64,000 nt of DNA, from positions 85,073,844-85,137,843 of the forward strand of contig NC_089598.1 of assembly GCF_019320115.1 (NCBI RefSeq), read 5' to 3'. Numbering within the stretch: the stretch's first letter is position 1; every line of letters starts with the position of its first letter. The stretch comes from Miscanthus floridulus. Its lineage: Eukaryota; Streptophyta; Magnoliopsida; Poales; Poaceae. Below are positions 12,409-22,700 of this stretch, in pieces. The translations under genes and the position numbers were made by a program. The notes below the pieces were generated by a model. The model was given only the letters and a program-made list of their open reading frames with translations. It was not told the origin of the DNA and searched no databases.

Positions 12409-12607
12409 TAAAGAGAGAAAAGGGGGGTGTGATGCATTGTTTGTCTCCTTTCATTGTAATCAATAAAAACATAATGGGAAAATTTGCTACAAGCACTAAA
12501 AGTGATGTCGTATTACCGTTAGCCACCGGGAAATCTAATTGGATGCTAGACACTATGGTTTATGACAGATTTGCTAGAAGAAACCACATTTTCCAGGCCC
12601 TTTCTTT
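12409..12607 (+). repeat. Direct repeat, unit 2
   Basis: Second member of the pair with 12081-12279. Both contain a poly-adenylation-like AATAAAA near the middle and the shared ATTGGATGCTAGACACTATGG segment (not an LTR terminus). Confidence 0.85.
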
Positions 12608-13092
12608 GTCCTCCCTCACCGGAGATTCACCCGTACACTAGGCTTGCACATGCATTGAGAACCTTGAGCTCCCCATTGATGTATTGCATGGTAGAGCCTC
12701 CAACCCTAGGCTACCCTCCTGTAGTAGAAACAATAGATCAGTGTCATCATGCCACATGAGTGAATGGAAGGGCCAAGGGTATGGCGCGGACCTGACAACC
12801 ATGGATGTCAATGGTGAAATGGTGGAGGTGGTGGAGCACGCGTCCCTCAAAGAAGTTTCCCCACAGTGTGTTGGCACCGAGTAGCGCAACATGAAGCGTG
12901 TGCATGATGGAGAAAGTAAACTTTGCCCTCAAGGGAACATGCCCTGCTATTGTGCACCCTCAGATGTACATTGAGGGGTCATCAGATGAAGGCATGTTAG
13001 CCTCAGTGGCATCGTCGACAGTCCTTGCGAGTGAGTGAAGATTCTTAAAGACATAGCATAGGGACCCTCGTGACCCATGTTGCAAATGGAAG

Positions 13093-13117
13093 ATTTGATT
13101 TGATTTGATTTGATTGG
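13093..13117. repeat. (ATTTG)n microsatellite
   Basis: Four to five tandem units. Copy 2 has one additional T at the end of the run, one of the length differences between the copies. Confidence 0.9.
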
Positions 13118-13517
13118 GAAGGCAGATAGGAGTAGGTAGGGCAAAGGTGGAGAGAAGCTCGACCCAACTGTTGAGGTCTCTGCTAGTGGGCAAAGGTGGC
13201 CGGAGGCGATGCACAAGCACCAGGTGACCAATGATAGTATGCGAGCACCGACGACATGTTGGGCTCATGAATGAAGGAAGCCGTTAAAGGGGCATCAAAT
13301 ATCATTTTGAAATTTTCTCTCTTCTTCTAAGCCTTAAATGAATATTTTAATGGATGCAGTGTTTTTTAGCAAATTTGTCATAAATCAGATTGTCCACGAC
13401 ATCACTTTCTCAGTGCCCTTAGCAAATTTTGCCTAACATAATCAGCTAAGGAAGACTAATAAGTTGGCAAATAAGTACCCCGGTGATCCTTCCTACAGAT
13501 AAAAAGCTAGCATTATC

Positions 13518-13531
13518 CACTAGTACAGAAA
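13518..13531 (+). repeat. CACTA-1 left terminal inverted repeat
   Basis: CACTAGTACAGAAA pairs with the right end at 26265-26278 with one mismatch. It is preceded by target duplication ATC. Confidence 0.93.
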
Positions 13532-13536
13532 CAAGC

Positions 13537-13762
13537 TTTACTCCTGGTTGGGAAACCCCTTCAGTCCCAGGTTTCCCAATCGGGAGCATGAATCTAGGAC
13601 TAAAGGGCCCCTCCTTTAGTCCCGGTTTTTCGCCCGGGACTAAAGGTACCTTTAGTCCCGGTTGGTAATACTAATCGGGGCTAAAGAGGCCTCCCGGCCT
13701 AGCCACGTGGGCCGGCCCTTTAGTCCCGGTTGGTATTACCAACCGGGACTAAAGGTTTTCTT
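13537..13762. repeat. CACTA-1 subterminal array, left
   Basis: Several inverted and direct copies of CCTTTAGTCCCGGTTGG and its complement, including a near-perfect palindrome at 13718-13755. Such arrays are known binding sites for the CACTA-encoded DNA-binding protein. No TATA box lies next to this array; it sits at the 3' end of the genes. Confidence 0.85.
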
Positions 13763-14032
13763 TTTTTTCTTTTTTTTTGTTTCTATTTTCAATTGATGAT
13801 TCGTTTTGGTTTTGAATAGGTTTTCGAATACGCATTCTACGCTGCTAATAATATACGTATTCTACACGCTTATAATGTTCGAACATTTTGTACAAACTAA
13901 AGTATGAAACTAACGTATATATTACATGCATATACATATATTGTACGTTATTTTATGTACATATAATATGTATATATATATTACAAATAAAGCTTGCATT
14001 GTATATTCTATCATATCCTTGGGATAACAAAT

Positions 14033-17000
14033 TCACTCCATCTGGTTTGGCTTCCATGTTTCGTTCATGTCATTGTAGAACTCGCCGGCGGGGTTTAAGA
14101 CCTGGTCATTAAGAAATCCTGCTATGGTCTCTTGAATTGCTTTCAGTTGGTCACGTCGTATGACTTTTTCCTTCAACCATAGAGTCTTCAATAAAAGTTA
14201 AAGGAAAAGTATTAATATATATATATGTGTGTGTGTTGGTCACGTGATTACTTATATATATGAGCAATAAAAGAAATTGTGAATATATGAATATATTTAT
14301 ATAACGTACTTTGAGGATCTCTTCAGGAGTTCTTTTTGAGTACGCCATGATGAACTCGCAAACATAGTATCCGCAGTAGTTGGTCCCCTGTTCTTGCCTC
14401 AGAACCCACTTTTACGAGAAAAAAGATCCGGTGAATTGAAAGCATGCATGGTGTTAATTGAATTATATATATATATATAATGTAGCTAGTACTTACTTTG
14501 TGTGCGATTACATCCAGTGGCGCTTTGCAATGTTTCATGTGGTGTTCCTCAATGAAACTTTTCCAAACACTAGCGCCCAATAAAATAAAAAATTAATTTG
14601 GCCTTTAATAATTGTTGCAGTTAAGAGATCGGGGTATATATAGTTGCTAGAGAGACCAAATTACCCTTGGATAATATCTATCATGTCTTGGTACTCTGTT
14701 TGCTCTTTTCTTAACGAGTCTAAGATGCTCAACCGACTATTGGCCATATCGATGACCATCAATATCCAGTGATTGCTTGCATATGTTTTTATACACAAAT
14801 ATGATCGACATTAACTAGAGTCAACATATATATATGGGAGATAGCTTAGCTAGTAAGCAAATAATTGAACAAATGTCCATATGATCGACATTAATTATTT
14901 AACACTCACTTGAAGTTGTAGGGGAAGAGTATGTCCTTGTTTTGTTGGTTCACTAAGAACCTCATGAGATTTTTCTCGAGTTCAGCTTTCCATTGAGGCG
15001 GGGGATTAGGGTGTTTGAATACGACATTTGGATCAACGAAACCAACATCATTATCCTTTCTCTTTCTGAGTTCTGTCATCTCATATCTGCATATATAAAA
15101 ATATAGTGTGAGGATATATAATTTATATATATACATGTAGCTTTATATATATACACTTTAATAGTAGAAAATAATCACACTTACAGACAATAGCAGCTAA
15201 TGAGACTTTTGTCGAGAGAGTCCAGGTGGCATAGTTGGTGTAATTCTAAAAACTCGACATATATAACGTCATCGCCACGGAAGTAATGTTGGTTTCTAAC
15301 TCTGACAGAAACAAAGGTCTCTCCCCGTTCACACGCCGCCATGTACCACTTGTTTAGCAGGTACATTTGCGTACCCAGTTCACCTAAGGCCTCAGGGTTG
15401 TATAGACTCTTTCCATGTTCAAATTTCTTCCAAGGATCCACTTTCGGAGCAGATGGTCCTTCAGCGAGCACTTGGGCAAGGTCCAAACCAGTATCCTCGT
15501 AAAACCGAACTAGGTCCTCAAAATCGACGTCCAGTAAGTCTAAGTTTGAACCATATTCATTACGAATGACAAGAGGGGGGACTGATTGTTGCGATTGTTG
15601 TCCGAGTTGTGCAACACCTTTCCCTGCTCTAGTCTTTTTCTGCGCCGCCTCAAATGACTTGGTGAGAGAGCGGTCGTAGTCCGATTTTGGCAGGGTCTTT
15701 TGAGATTCCCGCTTTTTCTGGTCCACCTTCTTTCTTAGAAGATCTGGAGGTAGGTAGAAGTACGGTTTCTCTGGGTTCTCCCTCGCTTCTCGTTGCTTTC
15801 TTACTTTTTCGAAGAAACTGTTCACATCTTTTTGTACTACAGCATTTAATTCCTTTTCACTTTTCTCGTAAGACAGTTTTTGGGGAATAACTGGATTAGA
15901 GGAGGCTTTCTTCTTTGCCGGCTGGTGGGCCAACGCTTCGTTTGCGGGGCGGACCTCTTAGGAGCTGGCTGCTTCTTGGTCATCAAGGGAGGCGGGGCAG
16001 CCGTTGGAGACCTCCTTGGAGGCGTTGGAGACCTCCTTGGAGGTGGCGGCGGTGGCGGCGTTGCATAATCATTGCCCGGAGCACTATGATGATCTGGAGA
16101 TTGAATAATTGGACTTAGGTTGGCGGAGGCCCTGCTGTGTGAGTACAAAAAAGAATAATTAGGTATAAGAAATTGTTATTATTAATCATGCATGTCAATA
16201 GAAAATTAGTGAAAAAATTGTTTCGTTCACTTTTGTCCGCACCTATTGTCTGGCAGTTGAGGAAGCGGCGGTGGACTAGAGACCCCGGGAATAATGATGT
16301 AGCGCTTGCGCCATAGTATGAATGTCTTCTCTGCTTCTCCTAGAGTCTTCTCCCCATCACCTCCTGGAATGTCAAGAGCCAGATCACTAAAACCTTTGTT
16401 AACTCTATCCACTGAGACGCTAACATATCCAGGTGGTATTATTGCCCCATGGATTCTTGGTGTCTTGGTAGGATCTGGAGGAGAAAAAACACCGAGAGCC
16501 ACCATGATTGTGGCATTCCCTTTTGGAATATGTAGCTCACATGATGTAAACGGTGCAGTGATGTCATCCACGGGGAAACGTAGCATTGCGTCATCTTGAT
16601 TTGGCAACTCCGTGGAAGCGCAGCTGCTTTTCAACTGATCAGGGGGGCTAATATTAATGTTGATTCCTAGATCTGATGCCTGCCTTTGGGCACTCATTGC
16701 TATTTGCACTTGCTTTATGATTTCATCCTGCATTCTAGCTTGCATGTCTTTTTCGCGCTCCTGTGCTTGAAGCAACGCCTCCCGTGACTCACGAACATAT
16801 TCCTCCAACCTGCTGATCCGCGCTGCTTCCTCATCCTTCCTTCTCTGCCGGCTTCTGTAGGTATCTCTGTCGTTAGGGAAACCATGCTCCCAAGAAATGT
16901 TCCGATCCTAAACCTCTCGTTCGGCCACTGTGTTCAGCAGTCCCGATGGCATACGTCAGTTCATCCTTCTCTCTATTGGGCCTGAACGCACCAATAGCTT

Positions 17001-18043
17001 TAGCTTGTAGAGCATAAGAAAATCTTTGTGTTGCTCTTTCGAGTTTTGGGCCATGAACCAGCTTCCGGTCTCTAGGTCCAGTCTTCCCCCATGAGCGAAA
17101 AACCAATTCTTCGCGCGTTTGGGCCAATTGAGTGATTCTGGTGTGATACCCTTGGCAAGAATGTCCGCTTCCATTTTTTCCCACTTGGGAATGGCAGTCG
17201 CGTAGCCACCTGATCCCATGCCATGGTGGTATACCTTCTGTCGGGCATTCTCTTGGTTCCTTCTCACCCGTTCCTCACCCTCTTCGATGTCTTGTACTGT
17301 ACAAAATCATTCTAGTAGGGCCTCAACTTCGCGAGCGGGCCCCTAGTATTGAAATTGGGCGTTAGGTTCTTCTTGACGTATTTCGTGTATAGGGATTTCT
17401 TCCAAGTCTGGAATTGTGTGGCCATCTTCTTCATAGCCCACTTTCGAACTAGCTCCTTCAATTCATCATCGTTGATATCATCATAATCATCCGCTTGCAA
17501 CGTGAAATGTTGAAGGATATCATCCCAAATTAAATTCTTATCAAGATCAGAGACAAAACTAACATGAGGCTCGTTGATCTTTTGCTTCCATTCACGGGCA
17601 CTGATCGGAAGTCTGTCCCTTACAAGGTACCCACAGTGTTGCACGAATTTCCTTGCATGTGGACCAAGTGGTTCGCCTGTCTCGATATTGAATTCCGATA
17701 TTATGTAGCGCCCCTCCAATGGCTTTTTCGGGCCTCGAATATTTTTGCTTTTCGCCGTTGTGGTCGTCGATCCAGAGGGCTACGTATAAAAAAAGAATAA
17801 ATAAATATCATGTGTACACATAATAGATGATAGATATTCAAATATATATATATAATATTCAAATATATATATAAATATATATACCTCGCTAGTATTTTCT
17901 TGCACAATATTTTCTTGATTATTTTCAAGAGCCAGGTATTGACTCCCGTCATCTACATCCTGCTGGTCACCATCGGCAAATTGAGTGCCGGTGTTGATAA
18001 TATCCATCATTTCTTCATCCATGTTGTCTCTCGGGGCAGCCAT
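14033..18043 (-). pseudogene. CACTA-1 second gene: TPase-24-like region plus Ulp1-type protease, 8 exons
   Basis: The start ATG at 18041-18043 directly follows a splice acceptor. Exons inferred from GT/AG borders and frame: 17885-18043, 16231-17779, 15185-16134, 14910-15086, 14665-14775, 14497-14569, 14310-14408 and 14033-14185, with stop TGA at 14033-14035. Exon 2 carries a plant Ptta/En/Spm TPase-24-like region (RPY...DFVQYK, MGSGGYATA, WEHGFPNDRDTYRSRQRRK). Exon 3 has a Pro-rich start and unknown domain. Exons 5-7 hold a Ulp1 peptidase triad: NHWILMVID, ILDS, and Q plus C in RQEQGTNYCGYYVCEF. Ulp1-type enzymes remove SUMO-like modifiers; the role in CACTA elements is unknown. In copy 1, a stop near 17312 and one-base frameshifts near 17060 and 15935 break it. 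Confidence 0.75.
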
Positions 18044-18207
18044 CTAGCTTTTACACCACTAGATATATCTATAAAAAATAAAAACCATATATCTATAAAA
18101 TGGATCGAGTCATGTGCTTAAAATTAATTAAATAACTACACTCGAAATTCAAGTCTCCAAAGCATAACTTTGATTTCTTATTTTCTAGAAATATTTATTG
18201 GCAAGTG

Positions 18208-18490
18208 ATATATATAACAATATAAATTTAAAACTCTCTAATATGTATAATAAATATATATATGTAACAATATAAATTTATAACTCTCTAATATGTATGT
18301 ATAACATCACTGAAGTCAGTCTTTTTCCATATATCAACATTCATATATATACAATATATCACTAAAGTCAAAATATCAAAATTTATATCACCAAAGTTAG
18401 TATCTTTCCACATATCACTGAAATCAGTCTTTTTTCTTATATCAAAATTCATATATATACAATATATCACTAAAGTCAATATATCAAAAA
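18208..18490. repeat. AT-rich tandem repeats in the leader of the second gene
   Basis: Two repeat types are visible. One is a unit of about 50 bp containing AACAATATAAATTTA and CTCTCTAATATGTAT (18208-18305). The other is a unit of about 107 bp containing CATCACTGAAGTCAGTCTTTT and ATATATCACTAAAGTCAA (18304-18490). They lie upstream of the ATG at 18043 and are identical in both duplication copies. Confidence 0.8.
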
Positions 18491-19036
18491 TTATATATCA
18501 TGTAGCTAATGAAATCATATAACACTAATAATAAAGTAATTCTATTCAATTATCAAGACATTCAAATATATATCTTCAATATTATTTTGTACAACTATAT
18601 AGTTTAATTAATTATGTATCTTGTATTACTGTATATATGTACAAAAATTCATAGCATCTATTTTTTCTACATTTTTTCTCTGCAACCGCACGCGCACGGT
18701 CGAGGCGAGGGGCCACGGCGTGACGAGGCGAGGCCGGCGGCGGCGCGGTGATGATGACGAACAACGTTGGGACAGCGGTGAAGAGAAGAGGCACGGCGGC
18801 GCGGCTATATCTGGCAGGTGAGGGGCCGTGGCTGGATCCGGTAGGCATGACGGCACGGAGCGGCTGCACATGCATGGTGGCAAGAGGCGCGCTAGTCGGT
18901 GGGCAAAGAAACAGATCGAGGAAGAAGAATGGCACCCCTGAGGGAGTGGCCACGGGCGACGGTGACGAGGGCAGCGATGGCGGTAGTGGCGATGGGCGAC
19001 AAAGACGAAGAGTGAGGAGGAAGAAGAAACGACCGC
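18491..19036 (-). other. Leader/intron region of the second CACTA-1 gene with GC-rich first exon
   Basis: Between the internal promoter and the ATG at 18043 lies an AT-rich part (to about 18660), probably an intron, and a sharply GC-rich block (18685-19030), probably the untranslated first exon. The reading frames in the GC-rich block exist on both strands through lack of stops and have no recognisable domain. Confidence 0.45.
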
Positions 19037-19045
19037 CTTATATAG
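19037..19045 (-). promoter_or_regulatory. Internal promoter TATA box of CACTA-1
   Basis: The minus strand reads CTATATAAG just inside the middle CTTTAGTCCCGG array, oriented toward the second gene. The surrounding order (array, AGGAGGG, TATA, then a GAAGAAG-rich leader) is the same as at the right-end promoter (25941-25947). Confidence 0.55.
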
Positions 19046-19049
19046 AGGA

Positions 19050-19256
19050 GGGACCTTTAGTTTCGGCTCCTGTAAACGACCGGGACTAAAAGACCTTTAG
19101 TCCCGGCTCGTAATACTAGCCGGGACTAAAGGTTATCTTTAGTCCCGGCTCATATTATGAGCCGGGACTAAAGGTGTATTTTGGTAGGCCACAAAAAATG
19201 CAGCCCACCTTTAGTCCCGGGTGGTAGATCTACCCAGGACTAAAGTTGGGCTACAG
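19050..19256. repeat. CACTA-1 subterminal-type array, internal
   Basis: At least six copies of CTTTAGTCCCGGCTC-type repeats in alternating orientation, located 5.5 kb from the left end and 7 kb from the right end rather than near a terminus. No CACTA terminus adjoins it. Confidence 0.85.
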
Positions 19257-19740
19257 TTTCACTTCCCGCCCGTTTCAAGCTCCATTTGTTTTTTTTATAT
19301 ATTTATTTCTATAAAATGTTAAAGTCTTGTTAATTCCACAGTAAATTAAATACAAGGCATAAAATTGTTTTAAAAGAATATGGATTTACTTTTGCTTTAT
19401 TACACACAGAAAATTGTGTGACCTAAAGTTTTTTGTTTTTTCTTATAAATATTGAAACATAATGTCATTAATAATTACTATTTCGTTAATGCAAAAATGT
19501 AGTGTTTAATTTAAATCATTAAAACTTTTGTTTTCGATTGGAAATTTGTTTTCACATCATTTTAACATAAATCTTTTCATTTTTTCATCACTCATTGTCC
19601 AAAAGCGACATGGAAATCCCACCATCAAACACAAATTTAATCTGAACATAGAAAAAAAAGGAAACACCTAATAAACATCTCTGAATTCATAATTATTACA
19701 TAATACCTCTAATACACACTATTAAACATCACTATATATA
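19257..19740. other. AT-rich intergenic region between the two large CACTA-1 genes
   Basis: Non-coding, with no repeats or RNA genes recognised. It probably holds the 3' end of the TNP2 transcript and the region upstream of the internal array. SNPs between the duplication copies are concentrated here and in 13.8-18.1 kb. Confidence 0.6.
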
Positions 19741-22700
19741 TCAAGCGGGCACAGTAGTGAACTTCTTCTTAACGTATATCCCTTGGTTATGATCGCGCCG
19801 TAACCATGGAGTGTCCTCATCATTTAGCTGGATGCTTGGGTCTTTGTTCACTGTGAAGGGTGGAATTCGGTTCATCCTTTTCATAATCTTCTGATATGTC
19901 TGACTTGTCTTCAATTCCGACGATGTTTCTTTTCCCTAAAGAACTATGTGGCGCTTTGGCTCATTGATTGGGTCATTGTTGTTTTTTCCTCTCTTTGGTT
20001 TTGTAGACATGTCCTTGACATAGAACACCTGATTCACATCCTTGGCAAGGACGAACGGTTTCGTCTTTGTACCCAATATTGTTGAGGTCCACGGTTGTCA
20101 TTTCATACTGGTTGCCGACTGCTACCCCACCTCTAGTCACCTTTACCCATTGGCACTTGAACAAATGTACCTTAAAAGTAGGTGCATAGTTTAGTTCCCA
20201 TATCTCCTCTATGTGGCCATAATACTGTTTGCTTATTTCCATTAGGGTCGGTGGCATCTATGCGGACACCACTGTTTTGGTTGGTGCTCCTTTTATCTTA
20301 GGCTACTGTGTAAAATGTATTCCCATTTATCTCGTACCTTTGTATGTGAGGATATGCCACGATGGTTGCCTAGCCAACAAATATAGTTGCTCATCAATAC
20401 TCTCATCACCCTAACATTCTTTTCGCAACTAGTCACTGAAAGTTTCCATGTGCTGACGCATAATCCAAGCTTTAGACTTCCCTTGGAAACACGGATCAGA
20501 GCAACTCTTTATGTGTCTTGATATACGGATCCACTAAGGAGGAGTTTTGCAGAACTGTGTAGTGTGCTTTATTAAAATAATTTGCCTGCGTACCAATATA
20601 TGGTTTCTTCCCTAGTGTCCCCTTTCCACTTAGTCTCCCCTCATGTCGCGATTCAGAAACACCAATCGGGTCAAGGTCGGGAATAAATTCAACACAAAAC
20701 TCAATGACCTCCTCTGTTCCATAGCCCTTGGCGATGCTTCCTTCTGGCCAAGCATGGTTGTGAACATATTTCTTTAGGACTCCCATGAACCTTTCAAAGG
20801 GGAACATGTTGTGTAGGAACACAGGACCGAGAATGCTAATCTCCTTGACCAGGTGAACTAGGAGGTGTTATGATATTAAAGAAGGAAGGAGGGAACACCA
20901 ACTCAAAGCTGACTAGACATTGAACCACATCATTATGTAGTTTAACTAGATCCATTGGATCGATTGCCTTCTGAGAAATTGCATTGAGAAATTCACATAG
21001 CTTCACGGTGGCTAGACGTACATTTGGAGGTAGAATTCCTCTTAATACAACAGGAAGCAATTGCGTCATGAGCACGTGGCAGTCATGGGACTTTAAGTTT
21101 AGGAATTTCTTCTCTAGCACATTTATTATACCCTTTATATTCGAGGAGAATCCAGATGGTACCTTGATGCTTGCTAGGCATTCAAACATGCTTTCCTTCT
21201 CTTCTTTGCTAAGAGTGTAGCTGGTAGGACTTAAGTAAGTGGCGTCCATCATCTATCTTCTCTAGATGTAGGTTGTCTCATTCTTTCAAACACCGTAGGT
21301 CCTGTCGTGCTTCAAGTGTGTCCTTAGGCTTCCCATACACACCCATGAACCTAGCAGGTTCACACAAAGATTCTTCATCAGGTGCATCACGTCGATCGCG
21401 CTATGGACCTCTAGGACTTGCCAATCGGGTAGCTCCCAAAATATGGACTTCTTCTTCTTCCACATGGGTGCGTGACCGTCGGCGTCATTCGGAATAGGTT
21501 CGCTGCCATGTGCCTTTCCAAATACTACTTTCACATCATTGACCATATTGAGTACATCCTCACCAGTTCGGTTGCCCGGCTTAGTCTGGTGGTGAAAGGT
21601 CCTAATGGCTAGAGGGGAGGTGAATAGCCTAATAAAAATTTCTACAACAACACTTAATGAAAGGTTAGACAATTATGAGGCGAAGCAAGTGTTGCGCTAC
21701 CTACTCAAAATGCAAGCCACCTATCACAATTTTAGTTTAGATAGTGTCGATTCACACAAGAGGTATGACACTACCCTATGTTAGTGTGCTCTCAAAGGCT
21801 AACTAAAGAGCCACACCAACCAAGTAAGCAAACTCTCACAACTAGTTACACTAAAGAGCTTGTCAACTAGTTTGCGATAATGTAAAGAGAGTGATCAAGA
21901 TAGTTATACCGCTGTGTAGAGGAGTGAACCAATCAATCACAAGGATGAATAACAATGAAGACCAATCACCTCGGAATGAAAGGATGAACACAATGATTTT
22001 TACTGAGGTTCACTTGCTTGCCGGCAAGCTACTCCTTGTTGTGGCGATTCACTCACTTGGAGGTTCACGCGCTAATTGGCTTCACACGCCAAACCCTCAA
22101 TAGGGTGCCGCACAACCAACACAAGATGAGGATCACATAAGCCACGAGCAATTCACTAGAGTACCTTTTGGTGCTCCACCGGGGAAAGGTCAAGAACCCC
22201 TCACAATCACCATGATCGGAGCCGGAGACAATCACCACCCTCCGCTCAACGATCCTCGCTGCTCCAAGCCATCTAGGTGGCAGCAACCACCAAGAGTAAC
22301 AAGCGAAATCCGCAGCGAAACATGAACACCAAGTGCCTCTAGATGCAAACACTCAAGCAATGCACTTGGATCACTCCCAATCTCACTATGATGATGAATC
22401 AATGATGGAGATGAGTGGGAGGACTTTGGCTAGGCTCACAAGGTTGCTATGTCAATAAAAATGGCCAAAGATGTGAGCCATAGCCAGCCATGGGGCTTAA
22501 ATAGAAGCCCCTACAAAATAGAGCCGTTGTACCCCTTCACTGGGCACACTGCGCTCTGACCGGACGCTCCGGTCCATTTGACCGGAACCTGGACTCAGCG
22601 TCCGGTCCACTGATGGACGCCACGTGTCACCAGCTTCAAACGATGTTCATCAGATTTCAACGGCTATGAAGCTGACCGGACGCTCTGGCAAAAACTGACC

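Larger units (their letters stand above)
11980..13514. other. Unassigned sequence left of CACTA-1
   Basis: No gene or complete element was recognised. It contains a long direct repeat (separate entries), a short ATTTG tandem run at about 13093-13117, and only short unsupported reading frames. It was contiguous with 26282 onward before CACTA-1 inserted. Confidence 0.6.

Noticed and set aside
18612..19089. ORFs of 66-113 residues on both strands in the GC-rich block.
   Set aside because: All frames are open because of composition. The block lies between a TATA box and a spliced ATG and fits an untranslated exon better.
13518..19260. The left part of CACTA-1 as a separate smaller CACTA nested next to another.
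   Set aside because: No CACTA terminus or target duplication was found near 19260. The outer ends pair with each other and share the ATC duplication.
22065..22352. Minus-strand 95-residue ORF with Cys and Trp.
   Set aside because: It lies wholly within a solo LTR, with no domain recognised.
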